From Clostridium_AD sp047624165 (GTDB lineage: Bacteria > Bacillota > Clostridia > Clostridiales > Clostridiaceae), in the NCBI GenBank assembly GCA_047624165.1, contig JBLHPD010000125.1, positions 1 to 14,800 on the forward strand: a stretch of DNA of 14,800 nt. Direction: 5' to 3'. The position numbers and the translations under genes were made by a program. The stretch's first letter is position 1. Each line of letters begins with the position of its first letter. Under the pieces are notes generated by a model that was not told the origin of the DNA, ran no database searches, and saw only the letters and a list, made by a program, of their open reading frames with translations. Positions 1-6,880 of the stretch are shown here, piece by piece.

Positions 1-198
1 TCTGTTTCTACTGAAAATAGAATGAGAATATTAAGATTAATAGAAAACATGGCACTTGGAACAGCTGCAGTTGGTTATAGAACAGAATCAATGCATGGTG
101 CAGGTTCACCACAAGCTCAAAGAATAATGATAGCAAGACAAAGCAATATGGCTCATAAAAAAGCTTTGGCAAAAGTGATTGCTAGAATAAAAGAATAA
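1..198 (+). CDS. abfD: 4-hydroxybutyryl-CoA dehydratase, C-terminal end (partial)
   Basis: This is the last 65 codons of a gene that begins left of the window. Frame 1 is open from the first base to a TAA at 196-198. The peptide contains the stretch ENMALGTAAVGYRTESMHGA followed by GSPQAQRI, which I recognise as the conserved C-terminal end of 4-hydroxybutyryl-CoA dehydratase / vinylacetyl-CoA isomerase, an FAD and [4Fe-4S] enzyme with the fold of the HpaB hydroxylases. It dehydrates 4-hydroxybutyryl-CoA to crotonyl-CoA through a radical mechanism. The cluster-binding Cys and His residues lie upstream and cannot be checked here. Its neighbours cat1, sucD and 4hbD make the precursor 4-hydroxybutyrate, which strongly supports the call. 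The end looks intact, with a normal Lys-rich tail. A long gap and a hairpin separate it from cat1, so it probably belongs to a separate transcript. Confidence 0.9.
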   Translation, partial: SVSTENRMRILRLIENMALGTAAVGYRTESMHGAGSPQAQRIMIARQSNMAHKKALAKVIARIKE

Positions 199-204
199 TT
201 CACT

Positions 205-307
205 AAATCTATTCGGGTAAAAGTGTTGTAGAAATGAAACGCGTTGCAAAAACGCAAAAAAACGAAATTTCTTACAAAACACATACAGTATAAGGCTTAA
301 TAGATTT
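205..307 (+). other. Nested inverted-repeat element after abfD, possible structured RNA
   Basis: Three inverted repeats are nested around one centre. The outer arms, AAATCTATT at 205-213 and AATAGATTT at 299-307, pair perfectly over 9 bp. A middle stem pairs 223-235 with 267-282 in three blocks (5, 3 and 5 bp) separated by small bulges. An inner hairpin, GCGTT (241-245) with AACGC (251-255), closes a 5-base loop. The element starts 6 bases after the abfD stop and has no coding potential that I can see. No T-run follows the outer arm directly, so it is not a simple terminator, although a terminator-like hairpin begins 18 bases later. I do not recognise it as a known riboswitch class. It could be a 3' UTR structure protecting the abfD mRNA, a small RNA, or a decayed miniature element. 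Confidence 0.5.
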
Positions 308-324
308 TCGTAAATTGTTTTTCT

Positions 325-360
325 AATATTTGTTGCTTTTATGCAACAAATATTATTTTT
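325..360 (+). terminator. Rho-independent terminator, probably of abfD
   Basis: A perfect 12-bp inverted repeat, AATATTTGTTGC (325-336) and GCAACAAATATT (343-354), encloses a 6-base loop and is followed by a short T-rich run (355-360). It lies between abfD and the cat1 regulatory site, so it most likely ends the abfD transcript. The stem is AT-rich and the T-run short, so termination may be incomplete. Confidence 0.6.
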
Positions 361-371
361 AAAAATATTAT

Positions 372-389
372 TTGTGATTATTTTAACAA
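372..389 (+). promoter_or_regulatory. Candidate Rex (NADH/NAD+ sensor) operator upstream of cat1
   Basis: The 18-base sequence TTGTGATTATTTTAACAA has the layout of a Rex operator: two 7-base half-sites around a 4-base AT spacer. The right half, TTAACAA, is identical to the clostridial Rex half-site (TTGTTAAnnnnTTAACAA). The left half, TTGTGAT, matches the Gram-positive form TTGTGAA at 6 of 7 bases. The site lies about 130 bases before the cat1 start. Its left half could double as a -35 box (TTGTGA), with TATTAT at 393-398 as the -10, although the 15-base spacer is short. Rex represses NADH-consuming fermentation genes in related clostridia, and the cat1-sucD-4hbD products consume reducing equivalents, so the context fits. 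No binding data are available here. Confidence 0.55.
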
Positions 390-411
390 ATATATTATTT
401 TTTTTACCAAG

Positions 412-494
412 TTACCTTGAAGAGAAGTGTCTAAGCGAAATCCATGGGTCACTCAGGTAGTTACAGAATAAATAGTTTGAGAAGAACACTCTAC
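412..494 (+). other. Structured 5' leader of cat1 with competing hairpins
   Basis: This stretch is richer in G and C than the surrounding intergenic DNA and contains two incompatible foldings. In the first, 413-420 pairs with 453-459 (7 bp, one bulged T) and GTG at 427-429 extends it with CAC at 450-452. In the second, AGTGT (426-430) pairs with ACACT (486-490) and GTAG (457-460) pairs with CTAC (491-494). The region ends about 15 bases before the cat1 ribosome binding site at 510-517. An 18-codon open frame (444-500) lies inside it but has no ribosome binding site. I find no match to riboswitch classes I know. A regulatory role is inference from the alternative pairings only. Confidence 0.4.
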
Positions 495-521
495 GTTTAA
501 TAAAATTTTGGAGGTGGAATC

Positions 522-2027
522 TTGGTAAGCAAAAGAATAAGAAATCAAGAACTCATGAAAAAAGTAGTTTCTGCTGAAGAGGCAGCAAGTCTCATCAAAG
601 ATGGAATGGTAATTGGAGTAAGTGGATTTACTCCATCAGGCTATCCTAAGGCTGTTCCTTTAGCTCTTGCTGAAAGAGTTAAAAGAACTGGTGAAAAAAT
701 GAAACTCGATTTATATACAGGTGCTTCTGTTGGTCCAGAAATAGATGGAGCTTGGACTGAGGCTGGTATAATCTCAAAAAGAACGCCATATCAGACCAAC
801 AATGTTTTAAGAGATTCTATTAATAAAGGTCAAACAGAGTATTTTGATATGAATTTAAGCACTATGCCTCAGTTTGTAGATTATGGATTTTTGCCAAAAG
901 TTAATGTTGCAATTATAGAAGCGTTAGCAATTACGGAAGAAGGTAACATAATACCTACAACAGCAGTGGGAAATGCAGCTACTTTTGTTGCGAATGCAGA
1001 TATAGTTATAGTTGAAGTTAATGAAAATCAGCCATTAGCATTAGAGGGTATTGCAGATATTTATACTTTAGAAAAGCCTCCATTCAGGAAGCCAATTCCA
1101 ATAACACATCCTGGAGATAGGATTGGAACAACTTATATACCTTGTGGACTTGATAAAATTGCAGCAATTGTAATGACAAATTTGCCTGATAAAACAAGAG
1201 CACTTGGTCCTATAGATGAAAAGTCTAAAGCAATTTCAAAAAATTTAATAGATTTTCTTGAAAATGAAGTTAAAGAAGGAAGATTACCAGAAAATTTATT
1301 ACCTCTCCAATCAGGTGTTGGAAGCGTAGCGAATGCAGTACTTGCAGGGCTTTGTGAATCCAATTTGAAAAATCTCACTTGCTACACAGAGGTAATACAG
1401 GATTCCATGCTTGATCTTATAAGATGTGGTAAAGCAAAAATGGTATCAAGTACTGCGTTAAGTCCTTCACCAGCTGGAATGGAAGATTTCAGAAGAGACT
1501 TAGACAGTTTAAAAGATAAAATTATATTGAGGCCTCAAGAAATAAGCAATAATCCAGAAGTTATTAGAAGACTTGGAGTTATTGCTATGAATACGGCACT
1601 CGAGGTTGATATATATGGTAACGTTAATTCAACTCATGTTATGGGAACAAAAATGATGAATGGTATAGGCGGATCAGGTGATTTTACTGGAAATGGTTCT
1701 TTAACAATATTTACAACAGAATCTATAGCCAAGAAAGGTGATATATCTTCAATCGTTCCATTTGTTTCTCATGTAGACCATACGGAACATAATGTTATGG
1801 TAATTGTTACGGAGCAAGGTACAGCAGATTTAAGAGGTAAGTGTCCAAAGGAAAGGGCATTAGCAATTATTAATAACTGTGCGCATCCGGACTATAGACC
1901 ACAACTTTTGGAATACTTTGAAAAAGCAGAATCTTGTGGAGGAAAGCATACCCCTCATATATTATGTGATGCTTTATCCTGGCACATAAGGTTTACAGAA
2001 ACAGGCACAATGAAGAAAAAACTATAA
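522..2027 (+). CDS. cat1: Succinyl-CoA:CoA transferase (acetyl-CoA hydrolase/transferase family)
   Basis: Cytoplasmic enzyme that moves CoA from acetyl-CoA to succinate, giving succinyl-CoA and acetate; this is the entry step of the succinate branch. The 501-residue protein closely resembles C. kluyveri Cat1 as I remember it. It has GFTPSGYPK near residue 35 and the family active-site stretch CYTEVIQDSML, in which Glu290 is the expected CoA-carrying glutamate. It also has the glycine-rich MNGIGGSGDF (379-388) and VSHVDHTEH (415-423). The start is a TTG preceded by GGAGGTGG (510-517) at normal spacing; the next in-frame ATG, at 555, has no comparable site. C. kluyveri Cat1 carries a charged N-terminal extension that this protein lacks. 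It is the first gene of cat1-sucD-4hbD, with 75 bases to sucD. A putative Rex site and structured leader precede it. Acetate or butyrate could be alternative CoA partners. Confidence 0.93.
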   Translation: MVSKRIRNQELMKKVVSAEEAASLIKDGMVIGVSGFTPSGYPKAVPLALAERVKRTGEKMKLDLYTGASVGPEIDGAWTEAGIISKRTPYQTNNVLRDSINKGQTEYFDMNLSTMPQFVDYGFLPKVNVAIIEALAITEEGNIIPTTAVGNAATFVANADIVIVEVNENQPLALEGIADIYTLEKPPFRKPIPITHPGDRIGTTYIPCGLDKIAAIVMTNLPDKTRALGPIDEKSKAISKNLIDFLENEVKEGRLPENLLPLQSGVGSVANAVLAGLCESNLKNLTCYTEVIQDSMLDLIRCGKAKMVSSTALSPSPAGMEDFRRDLDSLKDKIILRPQEISNNPEVIRRLGVIAMNTALEVDIYGNVNSTHVMGTKMMNGIGGSGDFTGNGSLTIFTTESIAKKGDISSIVPFVSHVDHTEHNVMVIVTEQGTADLRGKCPKERALAIINNCAHPDYRPQLLEYFEKAESCGGKHTPHILCDALSWHIRFTETGTMKKKL

Positions 2028-2102
2028 GATTATATGTTATAATGATAGTGTAGTAATGAATTAGTTTAAAAATAATACATAATAAACAGGAGGAATTTAC
2101 AA

Positions 2103-3470
2103 ATGGAAAACAAACAAATTATAGAAGAATTAGTAGCAAAAGCAAAAGTAGCACAACAAGTGGTAGCAGAGTATTCACAAGAGCAGGTAGATGATATTGT
2201 AAGAGTTATTGGAAAAGTTATTCATGACAATGCTGAAATGCTTGCTAGAGAAGCTGTAGATGAAACAAGAATGGGCGTTTATGAAGATAAGGTAGCAAAA
2301 AACATGGGGAAAGCAAAAACAATATGGAATAGTCTTAAAGGTAAAAAATCAGTTGATATAATTGGAGAAGATAAGGAAAAAGGATTGATTTTTGTTGCAA
2401 AACCAAAGGGTGTTATTGCAACAATTACGCCAACTACAAATCCTATTGTTACACCAATGTGTAACTCAATGTTTGCTATAAAAGGAAGAAATGCAGTTAT
2501 CGTTGCACCACATCCAAGATCAAAAAAATGTTCTGCACATGCAGTAGCATTAATGAATGCAGAAATAAAAAAATTAGGTGGACCAGACAATTTAATTCAA
2601 ATAATTGCAGAGCCATCGGTTGAGTTAACACAATTACTTATGGGAGCAGTAGATGTTGTTCTTGCTACAGGTGGTATGGGCATGGTTAAAGCTGCTTACG
2701 GAAGTGGAAAACCAGCTTATGGTGTTGGACCAGGAAATGTTCAAGTTATACTTGATAGAGACATTGATTATAATGAAGCTGCAATAAAAATCATTGCCGG
2801 AAGAAAATTTGACAATGGAATCATTTGTTCTGGAGAACAATCAGTGATTGCACCATCAGAAAAATATGATGAAGTTATAAAAGCAATGGTTTCTAATGGA
2901 GCATTCTACATTGAAGATGAAGCTACACTAGATAAATTCAGAAATACAATATTTATAAATGGAGTAACTAACGGTAAGGTTGTAGGTCAATCTGTTCAAT
3001 TTATAGCAGATCTTGCAGGCGTTAAAGTTCCAAAAGAAACAAAAGTTTTACTTTTCAAAGCAAATGGACTTGGTGCAGAAGATGTACTTTGCAAAGAAAA
3101 AATGTGTCCATGCATGATTGCACTTAAATATGAAACTTTTGAAGATGCAGTTAATATTGCAAAGACAAATCTTTTATTTGAAGGAGCAGGACATACAGTT
3201 GGAATTCATTCAAACGACAGAAAACATATCGAGTACGCTGGAGAAGTACTTCCATTAAGTAGATTAGTTGTAAATCAATCATGTTCAACAGGAGCAGGCG
3301 GAAGTTTCTTTAACGGATTCTCACCATCTACAACACTTGGATGCGGATCATGGGGAAACAACAGTATATCTGAAAACTTGAATTATGAACATTTAATTAA
3401 TGTATCAAGAATTGGATTATTCAACAAAGATGCCAAGGTTCCAACTGACGCTGAAATCTGGGCTAAATAA
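2103..3470 (+). CDS. sucD: Succinate semialdehyde dehydrogenase (CoA-acylating)
   Basis: Reduces succinyl-CoA to succinate semialdehyde and free CoA, using NADPH or NADH, in the cytoplasm. The 455-residue protein is an aldehyde dehydrogenase-superfamily member of the CoA-acylating group, near the usual length of about 450-470. An N-terminal cofactor domain includes ITPTTNPIVTP (108-118). The catalytic cysteine is Cys242 in NGIICSGEQS. A conserved C-terminal stretch, FNGFSPSTTLGCGSWGNN, lies around 407-424 and is typical of SucD and the aldehyde half of AdhE. The ATG is preceded by AGGAGG at ideal spacing. It lies between cat1, which supplies succinyl-CoA, and 4hbD, which uses the semialdehyde. 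A TATAAT at 2038-2043 in the gap before it lacks a convincing -35, so co-transcription with cat1 is more likely. A general acetaldehyde dehydrogenase is the main alternative, but the context argues against it. Confidence 0.93.
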   Translation: MENKQIIEELVAKAKVAQQVVAEYSQEQVDDIVRVIGKVIHDNAEMLAREAVDETRMGVYEDKVAKNMGKAKTIWNSLKGKKSVDIIGEDKEKGLIFVAKPKGVIATITPTTNPIVTPMCNSMFAIKGRNAVIVAPHPRSKKCSAHAVALMNAEIKKLGGPDNLIQIIAEPSVELTQLLMGAVDVVLATGGMGMVKAAYGSGKPAYGVGPGNVQVILDRDIDYNEAAIKIIAGRKFDNGIICSGEQSVIAPSEKYDEVIKAMVSNGAFYIEDEATLDKFRNTIFINGVTNGKVVGQSVQFIADLAGVKVPKETKVLLFKANGLGAEDVLCKEKMCPCMIALKYETFEDAVNIAKTNLLFEGAGHTVGIHSNDRKHIEYAGEVLPLSRLVVNQSCSTGAGGSFFNGFSPSTTLGCGSWGNNSISENLNYEHLINVSRIGLFNKDAKVPTDAEIWAK

Positions 3471-3481
3471 TATATAAAAAA

Positions 3482-3510
3482 TGGGTTTCAGCCATTTAAG
3501 CTGAAACCTA
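3482..3510 (+). other. Intercistronic hairpin between sucD and 4hbD
   Basis: GGTTTCAGC (3484-3492) and GCTGAAACC (3500-3508) form a perfect 9-bp stem with a 7-base loop, extendable by two weaker pairs. No T-run follows, so this does not look like a working terminator. Such hairpins often stabilise or separate messages within an operon. Here it would allow different expression of sucD and 4hbD; that role is inferred. Confidence 0.6.
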
Positions 3511-3550
3511 TTACCCAAATTACAACAAATATAAAATAGGAGGTAACATT

Positions 3551-4669
3551 ATGAAATTATTTTCACTAAAATCACAAATTCATAAATTTGATACAGCAAA
3601 GGAATTTGCTGAAACTTTTAATATAGGTGAAGGAGATTTTGTATTATCAAATGAATACATTTATAATCCATTCTTCGGAAACCTAAACCTTAAGGCTGAA
3701 ATAGTTTTCCTTGAGAAATATGGTGTTGGTGAACCTTCAGATGAGATAATTGATGCAGTACTTACACTTATTAAGGGTAAGAGCTTCAAAAGAATTTTCG
3801 CTGTAGGTGGTGGAAGTGTTATTGATATAGCAAAACTTCTAGTAATGAAGGGTGATAATACAGCTTTAGATTTATTTGAGAAAAAAGTACCACTTATAAA
3901 GGATAAAGAGCTTATACTAGTTCCTACAACTGCTGGAACAGGTTCAGAAGTTACAAATCTTTCTATAGCTGAAATTAAATCTAAGCATACAAAAATGGGC
4001 CTTGGTATAGATGAATTGCTTGCTGATCATGCTGTACTTATTCCAGAACTCGTTAAAGGACTCCCATACAGATTCTTTGTTGCTAGTTCAATTGATGCTT
4101 TAATTCATTCTATAGAGTCTTATGTATCTCCAAAAGCTAATCCATACACTGAAGTATTTAGTGTTAAAGCAATGGAAATGATTTTAAAAGGATATATGCA
4201 GATAATTGAAAAAGGTGAAGAATATAGAAAAGAAATAATTGAAGATTTTGTTATAGCAAGTAATTTTGCTGGAATTGCTTTTGGAAACGCTGGAGTTGGT
4301 GCTGTTCATGCTCTTTCATATCCATTAGGTGGAAATTATCATGTGCCTCATGGCGAAGCAAATTACCAGATGTTTGTTGAAGTATTTAGAGCTTACAATA
4401 AGAAAAATCCAAATGGTAAAATTAAAGATGTTACTAAAATACTTGCTGATATTTTAAACGTAAGTGCAGAAAGTGATGTGTTTGCTGCACTTGCTAAAGT
4501 ACTTGATAAATTATTAGTTAGAAAACCTTTGAAAGACTATGGTATGAAAGCTTCCGAAATTGAAAGTTTTGCAGATAACGTTATCGAAGGACAACAAAGA
4601 CTTTTAGCTAACAATTATGTACCTTTAAGCAGAGATGAAATTAGAGATATTTATAAAGTTTTATATTAA
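3551..4669 (+). CDS. 4hbD: 4-hydroxybutyrate dehydrogenase (iron-type alcohol dehydrogenase)
   Basis: Reduces succinate semialdehyde to 4-hydroxybutyrate with NADH. The 372-residue protein is a group III, metal-dependent alcohol dehydrogenase, the same size as the C. kluyveri enzyme (about 371). The nucleotide-binding GGGSVID is at 86-92 and PTTAGTGSE at 125-133. The expected metal ligands are all present: Asp182 and His186 (SIDALIHS), His253 (GAVHAL) and His267 (NYHVPHGEAN). The last motif is typical of the 4-hydroxybutyrate dehydrogenase branch. The ATG follows TAGGAGG at good spacing. It is the last gene before a strong terminator and completes the cat1-sucD-4hbD set. Its product needs CoA activation by a transferase (cat2/abfT) that is not in this window before AbfD can act on it. 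Confidence 0.93.
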   Translation: MKLFSLKSQIHKFDTAKEFAETFNIGEGDFVLSNEYIYNPFFGNLNLKAEIVFLEKYGVGEPSDEIIDAVLTLIKGKSFKRIFAVGGGSVIDIAKLLVMKGDNTALDLFEKKVPLIKDKELILVPTTAGTGSEVTNLSIAEIKSKHTKMGLGIDELLADHAVLIPELVKGLPYRFFVASSIDALIHSIESYVSPKANPYTEVFSVKAMEMILKGYMQIIEKGEEYRKEIIEDFVIASNFAGIAFGNAGVGAVHALSYPLGGNYHVPHGEANYQMFVEVFRAYNKKNPNGKIKDVTKILADILNVSAESDVFAALAKVLDKLLVRKPLKDYGMKASEIESFADNVIEGQQRLLANNYVPLSRDEIRDIYKVLY

Positions 4670-4679
4670 AATTTTATAA

Positions 4680-4713
4680 ATAAAAAGAGAGGGTTAAACC
4701 TCTCTTTTTATTT
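4680..4713 (+). terminator. Rho-independent terminator after 4hbD
   Basis: A perfect stem, AAAAAGAGAGG (4682-4692) with CCTCTCTTTTT (4699-4709), closes a 6-base loop and continues into a T-rich tail. It lies 10 bases after the 4hbD stop and ends the succinate operon. The T-run on one side and A-run on the other would let it work in either direction, although the genes on both sides read the same way. Confidence 0.9.
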
Positions 4714-4747
4714 GTAATGATTAAAACAAACCATTAGGAGGTATCAT

Positions 4748-5386
4748 ATGTCAGATTTAGATTTCATTTACAAAAGACATAGTGTAAGAAAGTTTAAAGA
4801 TGAAGTTGTTCCTATGAATGATTTAGAAGAGATTATTAAAGCGGCTATTCACGCTCCATCGGGTAAGAATGTTCAGAATTGGCACTTCGTCATAATAAGA
4901 AATAAAGAAAAAATAAATGAACTTGTAAAAGTCATTGAAAATAAAAATGTAGAAATGGCTGCTAAAATTACTGATGAAGATATTAAGAAAAATTTCGCGA
5001 AAACTTTAAAATACCATACTGCATTTAGAAATGCACCTTGTTTAATTTTAGTATATGCCGGAAATTATAAGCCAACAGGACTTGAAGAATTTAAAGCTAT
5101 TAATGGAAGTATGGATGTTATACAGGAACTTCTTAATACTGCACCAGGGGTACAAGCAGTCGCTGCATCAATGGAAAATTTATTACTTGCATCTGCTAGT
5201 CTTGGGTATGGTACATGCTGGATGACAGGTCCAAATTATGCTGCAAAAGAAATAGGAGATGTAATTAACTTTAAAAAAGAAGGGTATTCGTTAATGGCAT
5301 TAACTCCTATTGGGATACCATTAGAGGAAGAAAACAAAAGCCCTACAAGAAAGCCTGTAAATGAAGTTATTACAGTTATTATCTAA
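4748..5386 (+). CDS. Nitroreductase-family flavoprotein
   Basis: A 212-residue member of the FMN-dependent nitroreductase fold, cytoplasmic, normal length. The N-terminal IYKRHSVRKFKD (7-18) and HAPSGKNVQNWHF (35-47) are the usual FMN phosphate and ring contacts. SLGYGTCWMTGP (151-162) is the family's second conserved segment. These enzymes pass electrons from NAD(P)H to nitro compounds, quinones, flavins or enoates; the natural substrate cannot be told from sequence. The ATG follows TAGGAGG. The gene starts only 34 bases beyond the 4hbD terminator, leaving hardly any room for a separate promoter, and it is followed after 38 bases by the transporter gene, so the two are probably co-transcribed. 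It may share the redox theme of the upstream genes, but that is inference. Confidence 0.85.
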   Translation: MSDLDFIYKRHSVRKFKDEVVPMNDLEEIIKAAIHAPSGKNVQNWHFVIIRNKEKINELVKVIENKNVEMAAKITDEDIKKNFAKTLKYHTAFRNAPCLILVYAGNYKPTGLEEFKAINGSMDVIQELLNTAPGVQAVAASMENLLLASASLGYGTCWMTGPNYAAKEIGDVINFKKEGYSLMALTPIGIPLEEENKSPTRKPVNEVITVII

Positions 5387-5424
5387 ATAATTTTTAATTT
5401 TAAATAATATCGGAGGTTAAATTA

Positions 5425-6798
5425 ATGTCTATCAAAAGAGAATTTGGAAAAGAACAACCTTATATACCAGCAGGTCCATTTAAAATACGTATTCCATTTG
5501 TACATTATAAGTTTCAATGGCCGGATTATATTCAAGGATTATTAATGTGTGCAGTTTGTCTTGGAGCTATTCCAATACTTCAGGAATTTTTAGGAATGCC
5601 TTTTGAAGTAGCGATGGCAATTGTTTTGTTAAATGGTATATTTTATTGTGCCCATGTGTTTTTAGGGGATCCAGTTGTGCCTGGGTGGGTTACACCGGCA
5701 ATTCCACTTCTCATTCTTTATGTAAGCAATTACCAAATGGGACCAGAAAGAATGCAAGCATTAATAGCGTTTGAATTGAGTTTAGGAGCTCTTGCGTTTT
5801 TCTTAGGGATTACAGGATTTGGTAAGAAGATAGTTCATATCGTTCCTAATGCAATGCAGTCCGGCATTATAATTGGAGCTGGTATTGCAGCTGTAAATAT
5901 AATATTTGTAAAAGGTGCTCGTTTTGATCAATTCCCTATTTCTATTATTGTCTGCGTAGGATTAGGATTTTATCTTTTATTTTCAAATCATTTTAAGAGT
6001 ATTTGTAATAATAATAAATTTTTAAGCACTATATCTAATTTAGGTATACTACCCGTTATAGCCCTTGCAATAATACTTGCACCTTTAGTTGGTGAAACAG
6101 CTTGGCCTAATGTTGAATGGGGTATAACAAAACCAGCTTTTGGAGTTTTATGGTCACATTGGACACTTTTTTCTAAAGATATAGGATTCCCACCAGTTAA
6201 AATGTTTATAAGTGCGCTTCCGATAGTTATAAGTGCTTATATAGTATTATTTGGTGATATGATACAATCTCAAGCGCTAATTGAAGACTGTAAAAAGGAT
6301 CGTCCAGATGAACTTGTAGATTATAATCCGAATAGATCTCACATGATATTTGGTCTTCGTAACATGCTAATGTCTGTTATAGGACCAGATATTACAATGT
6401 GTGGACCATTATGGGCTGCAATGCAAGTTGTTATTTGTGAAAGATATAAGCATGGAAAAGAGTCTATGGAGTCAATATTTGGTGGAGCGGGTTCATTCAG
6501 ATTTGGTACCCTTACTGGATATCTACTTCTACCAATAGTTTCTTTATGTAAGCCTATTCTAGGAATTGCCCTAGCATCAACAATGCTAATTCAAGGATAT
6601 GTTTCTATAAGAGTTGGAGTTATGAAGGCTCGTACAGTTAATGATCTAGGTATCGCAGGGATAATGGCTGCCGTAGTTTCTACAAGAGGTGCTGCTTGGG
6701 GACTTGCAACAGGTATTGTACTCTGCTTAATTGTTCAATTAGGAAATAAACCAAAATTAGATGTAATGCTTTTTGATAATGAAAAATTTGAGGCGTAG
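5425..6798 (+). CDS. Multi-spanning membrane transporter, NCS2/UraA-fold-like
   Basis: A 457-residue integral membrane protein with about eleven or twelve hydrophobic segments and short loops (for example 35-56, 61-80, 112-131, 145-162, 171-187, 206-222, 261-280). The signature-like stretches PNAMQSGIIIGAG (141-153), FGDMIQSQALIED (276-288) and SVIGPDITMCGPLW (317-330) sit where NCS2 (nucleobase) and SLC26-type carriers have their substrate-site helices. This assignment rests on general resemblance, not on a recognised named family. The N terminus (residues 1-33) is polar and cytoplasmic. A GGAGG site precedes the ATG. It follows the nitroreductase and sits beside the succinate/4-hydroxybutyrate genes, so a carboxylate, a nucleobase or another organic substrate is possible; none can be chosen from sequence. 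A long terminator follows. Confidence 0.65.
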   Translation: MSIKREFGKEQPYIPAGPFKIRIPFVHYKFQWPDYIQGLLMCAVCLGAIPILQEFLGMPFEVAMAIVLLNGIFYCAHVFLGDPVVPGWVTPAIPLLILYVSNYQMGPERMQALIAFELSLGALAFFLGITGFGKKIVHIVPNAMQSGIIIGAGIAAVNIIFVKGARFDQFPISIIVCVGLGFYLLFSNHFKSICNNNKFLSTISNLGILPVIALAIILAPLVGETAWPNVEWGITKPAFGVLWSHWTLFSKDIGFPPVKMFISALPIVISAYIVLFGDMIQSQALIEDCKKDRPDELVDYNPNRSHMIFGLRNMLMSVIGPDITMCGPLWAAMQVVICERYKHGKESMESIFGGAGSFRFGTLTGYLLLPIVSLCKPILGIALASTMLIQGYVSIRVGVMKARTVNDLGIAGIMAAVVSTRGAAWGLATGIVLCLIVQLGNKPKLDVMLFDNEKFEA

Positions 6799-6820
6799 TT
6801 ATTGCAATAAATTTATGCTA

Positions 6821-6880
6821 AAATGACAAGAAGCAGGGTGATTAAATATAAAATCACCCTGCTTCTTGTCATTTCTATTA
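6821..6880 (+). terminator. Very long perfect inverted repeat, terminator of the transporter transcript
   Basis: The arms 6821-6843 and 6852-6874 pair perfectly over 23 bp around an 8-base AT loop. The stem includes the GC-rich core AAGCAGGGTG, and T-rich sequence follows. It starts 22 bases after the transporter stop. The stem is much longer than a typical terminator, but its location and T-rich tail support termination. It separates the metabolic genes from the spoIIA operon. Confidence 0.85.

Noticed and set aside
325..354. TTGTTGC...GCAACAA palindrome as a Rex operator
   Set aside because: The half-sites are TTGTTGC with a 6-base centre, not TTGTTAA with a 4-base spacer, and the full 12-bp stem plus T-rich tail fits a terminator better.
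444..500. 18-codon leader peptide upstream of cat1
   Set aside because: There is no ribosome binding site before its ATG and no run of a regulatory amino acid; it is mentioned only as part of the structured leader.
2038..2043. TATAAT in the cat1-sucD gap as a sucD promoter
   Set aside because: No acceptable -35 sequence lies 16-18 bases upstream.
4712..4729. Second Rex-like site TTGTAATGATTAAAACAA
   Set aside because: Only the outer TTGT and ACAA are symmetric. In DNA this AT-rich about one such match is expected by chance in a window of this size, and there is no clear promoter beside it.
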